A DNA stretch of 34,843 bases from Actinomycetes bacterium (GTDB lineage: Bacteria > Actinomycetota > Thermoleophilia > Gaiellales > Gaiellaceae). Made by a program: the position numbers and the translations under genes. The notes under the pieces were generated by a model that was given only the letters and a program-made list of their open reading frames with translations, made no database searches and was not told the origin of the DNA. Below, one piece after another: positions 15,625 through 24,075 of this stretch (position 1 is its first letter; the number at the start of each line of letters is the position of its first letter). The stretch covers positions 1 to 34,843 of the forward strand of contig JANYJX010000044.1 of NCBI GenBank assembly GCA_025358355.1, read 5' to 3'.

Positions 15625-15630
15625 TAGAAT
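15625..15630 (+). promoter_or_regulatory. -10 box of a probable leaderless promoter
   Basis: TAGAAT (15625-15630) ends 6 nt before the ATG at 15637. No Shine-Dalgarno sequence is present. A start at or next to the ATG would give a leaderless mRNA. No clear -35 is seen. Confidence 0.45.
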
Positions 15631-15636
15631 TGCGCA

Positions 15637-16344
15637 ATGCGGGTTCTCGTTCTCCAGCACATCGCGTGCGAGCCGCCTGGCGTCTATGAGGACGTGCTCC
15701 TCGAGCGCGGCGCATCGATCCACCGCGTCGAGCTGGATGAGGGCGAGCCGCTGCCGGACTGGCGTGGGTTTGACGCGATCGTCGCGATGGGTGGGCCGAT
15801 GTCCGCCACCGACGACGCTGCACTGCCGTGGCTGACGGCGGAGAAGCGCGCAATCGGCGAGGCGGTTCGCGCGGGCACGCCGTACTGGGGCGTCTGCCTC
15901 GGCGTCCAGTTGCTCGCGGCAAGTCTCGGCGCTCGCGTCTACCCAGGCGCCGTGCCCGAGGTCGGGCTGCTTCCCGTTGAGATCACCGCCGAGGGTCGCG
16001 CCGACCCGGTGTTTTCCGACGCGCCAGACGATCTCGTCACGTTGCAGTGGCACGGCGACACGTTCGACCTGCCGGAAGGCGCGGTCCGGCTCGCCGGTTC
16101 GCCCGCGTACCCGAACCAAGCGTTCCGCTTCGGTGCCGCGTATGGCGTCCAGTTCCACCTCGAGGTCTCGCCCGAGATGGCGCGCGAGTGGGCCGACGTG
16201 CCCGCCTACATCGCGTCGCTCGAGCAGACGCTCGGACCGGGCTCGGCGGCCGACTTCATGCGGGGCATCGAGGAGCGCTCGGGAGAGATGCTCGCGCACG
16301 GGCGGTCGCTGTTCGAGCGGTGGATTGACGCCGCCGTAGCATAG
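15637..16344 (+). CDS. Class I glutamine amidotransferase (GuaA N-terminal-like)
   Basis: A 235-residue protein with the complete class I GATase triad: Cys87 in the nucleophile elbow GVCLGVQ, His174 and Glu176 in GVQFHLEVSPE. The block VAMGGPMSATDD is the oxyanion region. It resembles the stand-alone GMP-synthase-like amidotransferases, which often act on gamma-glutamyl compounds rather than in purine synthesis. No synthetase domain follows. The context, near GATase II and GS-like genes, would suit gamma-glutamyl amide hydrolysis, but that is inference. It is convergent with the CopC-CopD gene. Confidence 0.84.
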   Translation: MRVLVLQHIACEPPGVYEDVLLERGASIHRVELDEGEPLPDWRGFDAIVAMGGPMSATDDAALPWLTAEKRAIGEAVRAGTPYWGVCLGVQLLAASLGARVYPGAVPEVGLLPVEITAEGRADPVFSDAPDDLVTLQWHGDTFDLPEGAVRLAGSPAYPNQAFRFGAAYGVQFHLEVSPEMAREWADVPAYIASLEQTLGPGSAADFMRGIEERSGEMLAHGRSLFERWIDAAVA

Positions 16345-16362
16345 GGAGAGGCAGGCCTCGCC

Positions 16363-17505
16363 CTACAGCGGCGGTAGCAGCGACACGAGGACTGCCGCCG
16401 CGGCCAGGGCTGCGAGGCCTGCGGCTAGCTCGGCTCGGTGTCTCGCGGCCATCGCCAGCGCCAGAGCGAGCGCGACGACCGCGAGCTTCGCCGAGACCGC
16501 TAGGCCGTACCCCGTGTCGAGCAACTCGTGGATGGAGCGCACAGGGCCAATCGCTAGGCCGATTCCAGTTGCGATCGCCAGCAGCGCTCCACCTGCCGCG
16601 TACGGGGCGAGTCGGCGGCGCTCACCGGCCACAACGGCGACGACCACGCAGCCGAGCCACGCTCCCGCCGCCGCGACATGCGTCGCGACCACGGCGAACG
16701 AGACCAAGGTCGGCACACCGGCGATGCGATGCGCCGCGTCGGCGTGCACGATCGCGACGAACGCGCCGAGCGCCGGGATCGCCCACAGCGCTCGCGGCCC
16801 GGCTTGCTTGATCGCCGAGATCACCGCCCACACTGCGAGCGCAGCGCCCAGCCGCAGGCCCGCGACCTGCCCGTAACTCGTCAACAGCACATCTCCCGCA
16901 AGGCGCGCGGCGAACGGATGAGCCGGCGACAGCGTCGCTGTTTGGCCGAGCAGTGACACCGGCTCGGCGACGATCATCAGCCCAATCCCAACGCCAACGA
17001 GTCGCCACAGGCGGGCGGTCATCGCACCTCCCAACGCAGCCACGGCGAACGGCACGCCGAAGCCGAGCGTGTAGCCGAGCAGCGAGAGCCAGCGGCCGAG
17101 CGCCTGCGCGACGACGCCGAGGCTTCCCGCGCCCGGAGCCGTCGCGCGCGTGGAACCGCCGACGCTGAACAGGAACGCACCGCGCGCCGGATGCGTATCG
17201 CTCCCGACGGCCAGCCACTCGACGACGTACGTGCCTCGCGCGTGCGCGTCGATCGCGCGGCGTAAGCTGCGACCGTGGCGCTTCACCGGGGCGGTCGCGA
17301 CATCGCGACCGTCCGGCCCGGTAACCGCAATCCCCGCGCCGACCGGGTCGACGTTCTCGCTGAAGAGCACCGAGACGGACGACGGCGCCACCGAGACCAC
17401 GGCATCCGGCGACGGCGTCGAAGCGAGAAGTCGCGGATGCGCGTGCGCGACGGCCGGTACGACGAGCGCCGCCACCGCCACAGCGACGACTGCGCTGCGA
17501 CGCAT
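16363..17505 (-). CDS. CopC-CopD fusion, copper resistance/uptake membrane protein
   Basis: A 380-residue protein. ATG at 17503-17505 opens a signal peptide (MRRSAVVAVAVAALVVPAVAHA). The mature N-terminal His23 and the DTH motif (Asp103, His105) are the Cu(II) ligands of CopC; the beta-sandwich domain spans residues 23-120 (LLASTPSPDAVV, VSVLFSENVDPVGAGI, THPARGAFLFSVGG). Residues about 135-380 are CopD, with seven to eight membrane segments. Similar fusions (YcnJ type) handle periplasmic or extracytoplasmic copper. The start overlaps the MFS stop by one base (TGATG), so the two are coupled. The longer open frame upstream lies inside the MFS gene and was rejected. Confidence 0.83.
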   Translation of the reverse strand: MRRSAVVAVAVAALVVPAVAHAHPRLLASTPSPDAVVSVAPSSVSVLFSENVDPVGAGIAVTGPDGRDVATAPVKRHGRSLRRAIDAHARGTYVVEWLAVGSDTHPARGAFLFSVGGSTRATAPGAGSLGVVAQALGRWLSLLGYTLGFGVPFAVAALGGAMTARLWRLVGVGIGLMIVAEPVSLLGQTATLSPAHPFAARLAGDVLLTSYGQVAGLRLGAALAVWAVISAIKQAGPRALWAIPALGAFVAIVHADAAHRIAGVPTLVSFAVVATHVAAAGAWLGCVVVAVVAGERRRLAPYAAGGALLAIATGIGLAIGPVRSIHELLDTGYGLAVSAKLAVVALALALAMAARHRAELAAGLAALAAAAVLVSLLPPL

Positions 17506-18839
17506 CAGCCGGCCGTTGCGTCCGCCGGCTCGAGCCGGCGCGCAGGCTCGTCGGGCCGCTCGCCGAGCGTGATCCGGATCACGAGCCCTGACGCGACGAG
17601 CGACAACAACCCCGCCGTAACGAATGCGGTCTGGTAATCGCCGAGCCACGTCCGCGCTGCGCCGGCCCCCCATGCCGCCACCGCGGCACCGAGCTGATGC
17701 GCTCCGAAGATCCAGCCGAAGACAACACCGACCCGCTCACGCCCGAACGCATTCGCCGTGAGCGCGACGGTCGGCGGCACGGTCGCTACCCAGTCGAGCC
17801 CGTAGAAGACGATGAACGCGATCAGCCCGAGGTTCGTCGAGCCGATCACGAACGGCAGCCCGAGCAGCGACAGCCCGCGCAGGCCGTAGTACCAAAACAG
17901 CAGCCAGCGAGGGTCGTAGCGATCGGTCAGCCAGCCGGAGCAGAGAGTGCCGACGAGATCGAAGACGCCGATCGTCGCGAGCAGGCTCGCGGCCGTCACC
18001 TCGCTCAGCCCGTGATCCATCGCGGCAGGAATCAGATGCGTGCCGATCAGCCCGTTCGTCGTCGCGCCGCAGACGAAGAAACTCGCCGTGAGCAGCCAGA
18101 ACGTGCGTGAGCCGGTCGAGTCGACGAGACCGTGGATCGCCGCGCTAAACGGGTTCTTCTGCGACGCAGGCGGATCCGGCTCGGTCGCGCCGTACGACAG
18201 CAGCCCGACATCAGACGGTCGATCGCGCAGGAACAGCAAAACGAGGGGCAACACGAGACAGAGCGCGACCGTCGACACGACGAGCGCCGCCGTCCGCCAG
18301 CCGTGCGCGGTGACGACCCACGCGAGCACCGGGAGGAACACAAGCTGGCCGGTCGCGTTGCTCGCGGTGAGCATCCCGGTGACGAGCCCGCGCCGCTTCG
18401 TAAACCAGCGGTTCGCGATCACAGCGGCAAGCGTCACGCCGATCGCGCCGGTCGCTAGCCCGTTCGCGACTCCCCAGAGCAGGTCGAGCTGCCACGGCGC
18501 GTGCATCTGCGTCGTCAGCGTCGAGCTGACCGCGATCACGACCAGCGCAACCGCGATCACGCGACGCACGCCGATCCGGTCGTAGAGCCCCGCGGCGAAC
18601 GGCCCGCCAAGGCCGTACAAGACAAGGTTGATCGAGACCGCCGCCGAGATCGTCGCGCGGCTCCAGCCGAACTCGTCCTGCAGCGGCACGATCAGCACGC
18701 CGGCTGTCGAGCGGAATCCCGCGGCCGTGATCAGCGTCAGGAACGAGACGCCCGCAACGACCCAGCCGTAGTGAATCCCGCGACGCTCGAGCGTCGCCGC
18801 GAAGCGAGACGGGGTGTTCACGACTTGGCCCAACGCCAC
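17505..18839 (-). CDS. MFS transporter, monocarboxylate/oxalate carrier-like
   Basis: A 444-residue, 12-segment major facilitator. The N terminus HYGWVVAGVSFLTLITAAGFRSTAGVLIVPLQDEFGWSRATIS is typical of the MCT/OxlT-like group. The loop 2-3 motif GLYDRIGVRRV and the second-half copy GWLTDRYDPRW are the family's conserved cytoplasmic loops. The cargo is probably an organic anion. Start is GTG at 18837-18839; a second GTG six codons later is also possible. It is translationally coupled to CopC-CopD, an unusual pairing. Confidence 0.82.
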   Translation of the reverse strand: MALGQVVNTPSRFAATLERRGIHYGWVVAGVSFLTLITAAGFRSTAGVLIVPLQDEFGWSRATISAAVSINLVLYGLGGPFAAGLYDRIGVRRVIAVALVVIAVSSTLTTQMHAPWQLDLLWGVANGLATGAIGVTLAAVIANRWFTKRRGLVTGMLTASNATGQLVFLPVLAWVVTAHGWRTAALVVSTVALCLVLPLVLLFLRDRPSDVGLLSYGATEPDPPASQKNPFSAAIHGLVDSTGSRTFWLLTASFFVCGATTNGLIGTHLIPAAMDHGLSEVTAASLLATIGVFDLVGTLCSGWLTDRYDPRWLLFWYYGLRGLSLLGLPFVIGSTNLGLIAFIVFYGLDWVATVPPTVALTANAFGRERVGVVFGWIFGAHQLGAAVAAWGAGAARTWLGDYQTAFVTAGLLSLVASGLVIRITLGERPDEPARRLEPADATAG

Positions 18840-18907
18840 GCCAACCCTACGTATGCCCTTCGCTCTCTAGCGTCAGATGGCGCGCGTCAGCCGGCGACCT
18901 TCCATAC

Positions 18908-18922
18908 CTTCCGTTCCGGAAG
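18908..18922 (-). terminator. Hairpin after the response regulator gene
   Basis: CTTCCG-TTC-CGGAAG: a perfect 6-bp stem with a 3-nt loop, 9 nt beyond the response-regulator stop and upstream of the MFS gene. There is no T-run. It may end or slow the regulator transcript. Confidence 0.35.
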
Positions 18923-18930
18923 CTCCGCGC

Positions 18931-19398
18931 CTAGAGCTCCGCCGCCCAGTCCTCGGAGTCGCCAAGGAGACCGAGCACCTCCGAGATCACACGCTTCGAC
19001 TCGTCTCTGGCTGCCTGAACCGTCCCAGCCTGGAGCGCGAGCGCGTCGAGCAGCACGCCCACGACCTCCTCCGGATGGAACGGCTTGAGCACGAACGATG
19101 TCGCTCCCGCCTCGACTGCTCGGTGCGCCAGGTCCACCGACCGGCCGGTAACCGCGACGATCGGAACGGCCCGCGCGGCGAGGATGCGGCGTGTCACCTC
19201 GATTCCGTCCATGCGAGGCAATCCAAGGTCGAGCAGGATCGCATCGGGCTTGGTCTCACGAGCGAGCTCGACGGCCTCGATGCCATCGCGAGCCACCGAG
19301 ACCGCGAAGCCGGCATCTCCCAGCACGAACCGCAAATCAGCGCGCGCAATCAGGTCGTCCTCCACGGTGAGGACGACCGGCAGAGCCCGCGCAGACAT
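18931..19398 (-). CDS. Response regulator receiver-domain protein
   Basis: ATG at 19396-19398, with AGGAGG 4-5 nt upstream, gives 155 residues. Residues 7-125 are a receiver domain: acidic pocket Glu13-Asp14-Asp15 (TVEDD), phospho-acceptor Asp57 (LLDLGLPRMDG), Thr84 (VAVTG) and Lys105 (VLKPF). About 30 residues follow, predicted helical and without a DNA-binding, ANTAR or GGDEF domain. It would work by protein contact, like CheY/Spo0F-type proteins. No histidine kinase is adjacent. Its leader contains an intrinsic terminator, so expression is likely controlled before translation starts. Confidence 0.85.
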   Translation of the reverse strand: MSARALPVVLTVEDDLIARADLRFVLGDAGFAVSVARDGIEAVELARETKPDAILLDLGLPRMDGIEVTRRILAARAVPIVAVTGRSVDLAHRAVEAGATSFVLKPFHPEEVVGVLLDALALQAGTVQAARDESKRVISEVLGLLGDSEDWAAEL

Positions 19399-19420
19399 CG
19401 CTTCCTCCTTCTGAGGGAAC

Positions 19421-19452
19421 AAAAAAGGCCCCAGGCGAACCGCCTGAGGCCT
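19421..19452 (-). terminator. Intrinsic terminator inside the 5' leader of the response regulator gene
   Basis: On the minus strand, AGGCC and AGGCG arms pair with CGCCT and GGCCT around a 3-nt loop, with a small 2x2 internal bulge, and are followed by six T residues (19426-19421). The ribosome site (19408-19403) and ATG (19398) come only about 15-25 nt later. There is no upstream minus-strand gene to be terminated, because the acyl-CoA dehydrogenase starts divergently at 19634. It is therefore an attenuator of the regulator gene or the end of a short RNA starting between 19460 and 19630. That upstream stretch is itself rich in GC complementarity (19460-19540). Confidence 0.65.
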
Positions 19453-19633
19453 CAAAGCCGACCCGAGCGCCATCTTCGGCGACCGGTCCGAGTCACGGCA
19501 CCGGCCAGGTCGGTTTGCCGGTCGCAGCCACTCGAATTGCCTCAGACGCAATCCTCGTGCGCTCGTCTGGCGTGGCCTGACGCGAGGGCATACGATGGCC
19601 GCCGGAGAGCAGTCGTCCTTCTGGAGGTTGAGC

Positions 19634-21023
19634 ATGTCCGAGAAGCTGTGGGGAGCCGAACCGTTCTGGGGCCTTGGCTACGAGTGGGACCCGGACTGGG
19701 TTCTGACCGATCGCCAGAAGGAGCTTCGCGCAACGCTGATCGAGCTCTGCGAAAAGGAACTGCGCGCGAACGCGAAGCGCTCCGACGACGAGCTGCTCTA
19801 TCCGCGCCGCAATCTCGAGCTGCTCGGCGAGCACGGCTTCCTCGCACTCTGCGTGCCTGGAATACGGCGGGCTCGGCGAGAACCACGTCGCGTTCTCCAT
19901 GACCTGCGAGACGATCGCGCGCTACGGCTGCGCGTCGACCGCAATGTGTTACGTGATGCACACGAGCGCCGTCGCGGCGATCATGCTCCGCCCGACGCCC
20001 GAGCTGATCGACAAGTACATCCGCCCGCTCAACAGCGGCAAGCTCGGCACTCTCTCCTATTCGGATCCGGAGACGGGCTCGCACTTCTGGTACCCGATCT
20101 CGTCGGGCGCCGAGAAGACGGACGGCGGCTACAAGGTGCGCAAGAAGGCGTCGTGGACGACCTCCGGCGGCTTCGCCGACTTCTACGTCGTACAGACGAC
20201 CAGCCCGAACTTCACCGGCTACGACGACTTGTCGGTGTTCGTGATCGACGGCGCCGACGTGCAGTCGCAACCGTCGCTGTGGGACGCGCTCGGGCTGCGC
20301 GGCAACCAGTCAGGGCCGATCCAGGTCGACAACGTCGAGATCCCCGGCGAACAAGTCGTCGGCCCGCTCGGCGACGGCGCGTCCTCGAACGACGAGGCGG
20401 TCGACCCGTGGTTCCTGATCGGCTCCTCGTCGGTGTGGAACGGAATCGCGCTCGGCGCGATCGACATCGCGAAGCGCCACACCACGCGCAAGAAGCACGT
20501 CGACGTCGGCATGCGCGTCGCCGACTACCCGACGATCCAGGACTACGTCGGCGAAGCCGTGATGGACACGAACGCATGCCGCCTCTTCGGCTACTCGGTC
20601 GCGCAGGCCTGCGACACGGCGACCGACGACAACACGAAGACACTCGCGCCGGGCGAGACCGCGCGCGCCGACTTTCTGCACTGGCTCTGGCAGATCAAGT
20701 TCGAGGCGGCGAAGAACACCGCGCACGTCGTCGACAAGATGCTCCACGCCTGCGGCGGCTCCGGCTACAAGCGCGACATGGAGCTCGAGCGCTACCTCCG
20801 CGACGCGAAGGCCGGCTGGGTGATGGGCCCGACGAACGAGGTGCTGCGCCAGTTTGTCGGCAAGGCTGTTCTCCTCGGCTTCGAGTCGCTCGACTACTGG
20901 AACCAGACGTACAACCGGCGCGCGGTCGAGAACGAGGTGAAGAAGCTCGACGCGGCCGGGAAGCGCGAGCTGGCCGAGCAGCTGCTCGCCGAGGTTGCGG
21001 CGTCGGAGGCTAAGGCAGAGTAA
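19634..21023 (+). CDS. Acyl-CoA dehydrogenase family protein, split by a one-base frameshift
   Basis: The first 75 codons from ATG 19634 (MSEKLWGAEPFWGLGYEWDPD...LLGEHGFLALCVP) run into a wrong frame at the GG of 19859-19860. Dropping one base restores PEYGGLGENHVAFSMTCETIARYGC and joins the rest, which is open to TAA at 21021-21023. The repaired protein has 462 residues. It shows FAD-enzyme blocks CYVMHTSAV, LSYSDPETGSHFW, WTTSGGFADFYVV, and the C-terminal helical core with HACGGSGYKRDMELERYLRDAKAGWVMGPTNEVLR, where the Glu in GPTNE occupies the usual catalytic region. The stop overlaps the next ATG (TAATG). Both halves are otherwise well conserved, so a sequencing error or very recent mutation is likely. 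An internal start at 19899 would lack the N-terminal domain. Confidence 0.72.
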
Positions 21024-23218
21024 TGGCCGCCGCCTCCCGCCCGAGGCTGCTCGTCCCTGGGCTCGTCCCGTACGACCCCACACGCGAGACGTACCGGGTC
21101 TCGCCCGGAGCGAACACGGTCGTTGCGCTCGAAGCGGGTGACCGCCTGACGGTGCGGGATGTCCAGGGAGCGCAGCGCGGACTCCTCGTGTCGGAGGAGC
21201 TCGGCCTGACCACCGAGCTCTTCGGGCCCGAAAGCGCGGCCGGCGCGGAGGAAACGTTCGCCGCAACGAGGCCGGCGACGGTGACGGTGACGGTTCCCAC
21301 GGGGGGAACCGTCGTCGAGGGCGGCGTGCCCGCGACCGACCTCCAGCTCGTGGTGCATCGTGCGACGGCGCGCAACGATCTCGAGCCGCGGCTCCCCGAG
21401 CCGCTCGCCGAGCCGCGGCTCGACTTCCAAGTCGATCGCGCGTCCGCGCTCGCATACGAGGTGAAGGCCGGCGAGTACATCCAGGTGATCGACGTCCGCG
21501 GCCGCCAGTGCTCCGACTTTCTCGCGTTCCACGCCGGCAAGCTCCAAGCCGGGCACGAGCGCGGGCTCGACTCGACGACAACGCGCTCGCTGATGGGCAA
21601 CGCGTACCCACAGCCGGGCCTGCACGGCAAGTTCTACGACCAGGATCAGGAGCCGCTCGTCGAAGTCGTCCGCGACACAGTCGGCCGACACGACACCTTC
21701 GGCCTGGCCTGCACGGCCAAGTACTACGAGGACATGGGCTACTTCGGCCACGTCAACTGCTCGGACAACTTCAACGGTCAGCTCACGCCGTACACGATCG
21801 AGCCGCGCAAGGGCTGGCCGGCGCTCAACCTCTTCTTCAACACGGCGTTCGACCGGAACAACCTGCTGATCACTGACGAGCCGTGGTCGCGGCCTGGCGA
21901 CTACGTCCTGTTTCGCGCTTTCAGCGATCTCGTATGCCTGTCGAGCGCATGCCCGGACGACATCGACGCTGCAAATGCCTGGAATCCGACGGAGGTGCGC
22001 GTGCGCGTCTATCCCGCGAAAGAGCGCTTCTCGGCCGCGATCGCACACCGCGCGACGCCTGCCGCGGAGGCCAAGCTGACGAAGGAGACCGGCTTCCAGA
22101 CGCGCACCTCGGCGCTGACGTCGCGCTTCGTCGACTACAACGGCTACTGGCTACCGACCTCGTACGACAATCTTGGTTCGGTCGCCGAGTACTGGGCCTG
22201 TCGCGAGAAAGCGGCCGTCATGGACCTGTCCCCTTTGCGCAAGTTCGAGATCCTCGGGTCAGACGCGGAGGCTCTGCTGCAAGCGACGATGACGCGCGAC
22301 ATCCGCCGGCTCTCGGACGGCCAGGTCGTCTACACCGCGCTGTGCGCCGAGACGGGCGGGATGATCGACGACGGCACTGTCTTCCGGCTCGGCGCCAACA
22401 ACTTCCGCTTCGTCGGCGCGAGCGACTACGACGGAATCTGGCTTCGCGAACAGGCCGAGCGGCTGGGGTTGCAGGCGTGGGTGAAGGACTCGACGGACGA
22501 CCTGCACAACATCGCGGTGCAGGGGCCGGCGTCGCGCGACATCCTGGCGCAGATCATCTGGACGCCGCCGACGCAGACACCGTTCGCAGAGCTGAAATGG
22601 TTCCGCTTCTCGGTCGCGCGGCTCGGCGGGCCGCAAGGGATTCCGCTGGTCGCGTCGCGCACGGGGTACTCCGGCGAGCTCGGCTACGAGCTGTTCTGTC
22701 ACCCGAAGGATGCGCCGGCTCTGTGGGACGCCGTGCTCGAAGCGGGCGGGCCGGCGGGGCTCGTGCCGCTCGGGCTGGAGGCGCTCGACCTGCTGCGGAT
22801 CGAGTCGGGCCTCGTCTTCGCCGGCTACGAGTTCGACGACCAGACGGATCCGTTCGAGGCCGGGATCGGCTTCACGGTGACGGCCGACAAGGAGGACGAC
22901 TTCGTCGGGCGCGAAGCGTTGGCTGAGCGGCGCGCGCATCCGCAACGCGTGCTCGTCGGGCTCGAGCTCGAAGGGAACGAGACCGGCGGCCACGGGGACA
23001 GCGTCCACGTCGGCCGCCAGCAGGTCGGTGTCGTCACGAGCGGCACTCGCTCGCCGGTGCTGAAGAAGAACATCGCGCTCTGCCGGATGGATATCCGCTA
23101 CGCAGAGCTCGGCACCGAGATCGAAGTCGGCAAGCTCGACGGCCACCAGAAGCGGATCCCGGCGACCGTCGTCCGCTTCCCGTTCTACGACCCGGACAAG
23201 CTGCGTCCACGCTCGTAA
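21023..23218 (+). CDS. DUF1989-DUF1989-GcvT three-domain fusion (aminomethyltransferase-like)
   Basis: A 731-residue protein. Residues about 20-125 resemble a degenerate DUF1989 (urea-carboxylase-associated) domain: LEAGDRLTVRDVQGAQRG, without cysteines. Residues about 140-340 are a full DUF1989 domain: VKAGEYIQVIDVRGRQCSDF, NCSDNF (Cys246), ALNLFFNTAF, GDYVLFRAFSDLVCLSSACPDD (Cys310). Residues about 355-730 are a GcvT-type tetrahydrofolate-binding domain: VMDLSPLRKFEILG (catalytic-Asp position 401), IAVQGPASRDIL, SRTGYSGELGYELFC, GLEALDLLRIESG, and a C-terminal barrel with GVVTSGTRSPVLKKNIAL. DUF1989 proteins include the carboxyguanidine deiminase CgdAB pair. The GcvT part suggests removal of an N-methyl or aminomethyl group to folate. 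It is coupled at both ends (TAATG) to the dehydrogenase and dioxygenase. The overall reaction is unknown. Confidence 0.8.
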   Translation: MAAASRPRLLVPGLVPYDPTRETYRVSPGANTVVALEAGDRLTVRDVQGAQRGLLVSEELGLTTELFGPESAAGAEETFAATRPATVTVTVPTGGTVVEGGVPATDLQLVVHRATARNDLEPRLPEPLAEPRLDFQVDRASALAYEVKAGEYIQVIDVRGRQCSDFLAFHAGKLQAGHERGLDSTTTRSLMGNAYPQPGLHGKFYDQDQEPLVEVVRDTVGRHDTFGLACTAKYYEDMGYFGHVNCSDNFNGQLTPYTIEPRKGWPALNLFFNTAFDRNNLLITDEPWSRPGDYVLFRAFSDLVCLSSACPDDIDAANAWNPTEVRVRVYPAKERFSAAIAHRATPAAEAKLTKETGFQTRTSALTSRFVDYNGYWLPTSYDNLGSVAEYWACREKAAVMDLSPLRKFEILGSDAEALLQATMTRDIRRLSDGQVVYTALCAETGGMIDDGTVFRLGANNFRFVGASDYDGIWLREQAERLGLQAWVKDSTDDLHNIAVQGPASRDILAQIIWTPPTQTPFAELKWFRFSVARLGGPQGIPLVASRTGYSGELGYELFCHPKDAPALWDAVLEAGGPAGLVPLGLEALDLLRIESGLVFAGYEFDDQTDPFEAGIGFTVTADKEDDFVGREALAERRAHPQRVLVGLELEGNETGGHGDSVHVGRQQVGVVTSGTRSPVLKKNIALCRMDIRYAELGTEIEVGKLDGHQKRIPATVVRFPFYDPDKLRPRS

Positions 23219-24075
23219 TGGTCGAGGCGTTCTCCGCCGGCGAGGTCGAGGCGTTCCAGCGCGACGGGTGCCTGATCGTCGAGGAAGGTCTGGTTTCGGA
23301 GAGCGCGCTTAGTCTTCTCCGTGAACGCTACGAGCGGCTGTTCGACGGCGAGTACGAGACCGGGATCAAGCCGGACGAGGTGAACTGGGTGCGCGGGCGT
23401 GACCCCGAGGATCGGACGCGGCAGATCTGCAACGGCTGGCGCGCCGACAACGTCATCGCAGCACAGGTTCTGTCGGAACGAACCGGCCGGCTGTGCGCGC
23501 AGCTGATGGGTTACCGCGGCGTGCGGCTGCTGCAGGACAACGTGCTATGGAAGCCGCCGGGAACGAAGGCGATCGGCTTCCATCAGGACGCGTCGTACGC
23601 CGACTACCTCGTTCCGGCCGAGATGACCACTTGCTGGATCTCGCTGCACGACACAACCGCCGACGCGGGGCCGCTCGAGTTCGTGCGCGGCTCGCACCGC
23701 TGGCCGCGCACACCGCCGGAGCGCTCGCAATTCCACGCGCCCGACGATTGGCTCGCGCCGGCACGAGCCGCCGCACCCGCGGGTGTCGAGCCCGAGGTCA
23801 TCCCGGTCGTCGTGAAAGCCGGCGGCGGCTCGTTCCACCACGGCCTCACCTGGCATGGTTCAGCCCCGAACACGAACGCCGAGGTTGCACGGATGGCGCT
23901 CGTCTCGCACATGCTCCCGGTCGAAGTGCGCTTCCACGAGACGAACGTCGACCTCATCTACTCTCGCTACCGCCGCCGCGGCGATCTCGCGCTCGACGAG
24001 TCGTTCTTCCCCGTGTTGTGGGACGAGTCCGGCTACCGCACACCCTGGCTCGCCGAGTTACCCGCCCTAAGCTAG
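23218..24075 (+). CDS. Phytanoyl-CoA dioxygenase (PhyH) family Fe(II)/2-oxoglutarate oxygenase
   Basis: A 285-residue cupin-fold oxygenase. The facial triad is clear: His122 and Asp124 in GFHQDASY and His213 in TWHGSAPN; Arg225 (EVARMALV) is placed to bind 2-oxoglutarate. The blocks WISLHDTTADAGPLEFVRGSHRW are typical of PhyH proteins. These enzymes hydroxylate a C-H bond, which for N-methyl groups leads to demethylation. It is the last gene of the dehydrogenase-DUF1989/GcvT-PhyH operon, coupled by TAATG. It ends convergently with the flavin reductase gene, overlapping by 4 bp. Substrate unknown. Confidence 0.85.
   Translation: MVEAFSAGEVEAFQRDGCLIVEEGLVSESALSLLRERYERLFDGEYETGIKPDEVNWVRGRDPEDRTRQICNGWRADNVIAAQVLSERTGRLCAQLMGYRGVRLLQDNVLWKPPGTKAIGFHQDASYADYLVPAEMTTCWISLHDTTADAGPLEFVRGSHRWPRTPPERSQFHAPDDWLAPARAAAPAGVEPEVIPVVVKAGGGSFHHGLTWHGSAPNTNAEVARMALVSHMLPVEVRFHETNVDLIYSRYRRRGDLALDESFFPVLWDESGYRTPWLAELPALS

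Noticed and set aside
19430-19450. tRNA T-loop (GGTTCG) on the minus strand
   Set aside because: It is the loop of the terminator hairpin; no acceptor or anticodon arms surround it.
19421-19540. c-di-GMP-I riboswitch upstream of the response regulator
   Set aside because: A GGCAAACC stretch and a later CGGGT...GGC block look similar, but the GNRA tetraloop stem and the GACGCAAAGCC core are absent. Left as an unassigned leader pending a covariance search.
19595-21013. 472-codon frame starting with the dehydrogenase N terminus
   Set aside because: Only its first 88 or so codons make sense; after 19860 it is the wrong frame of the same gene.
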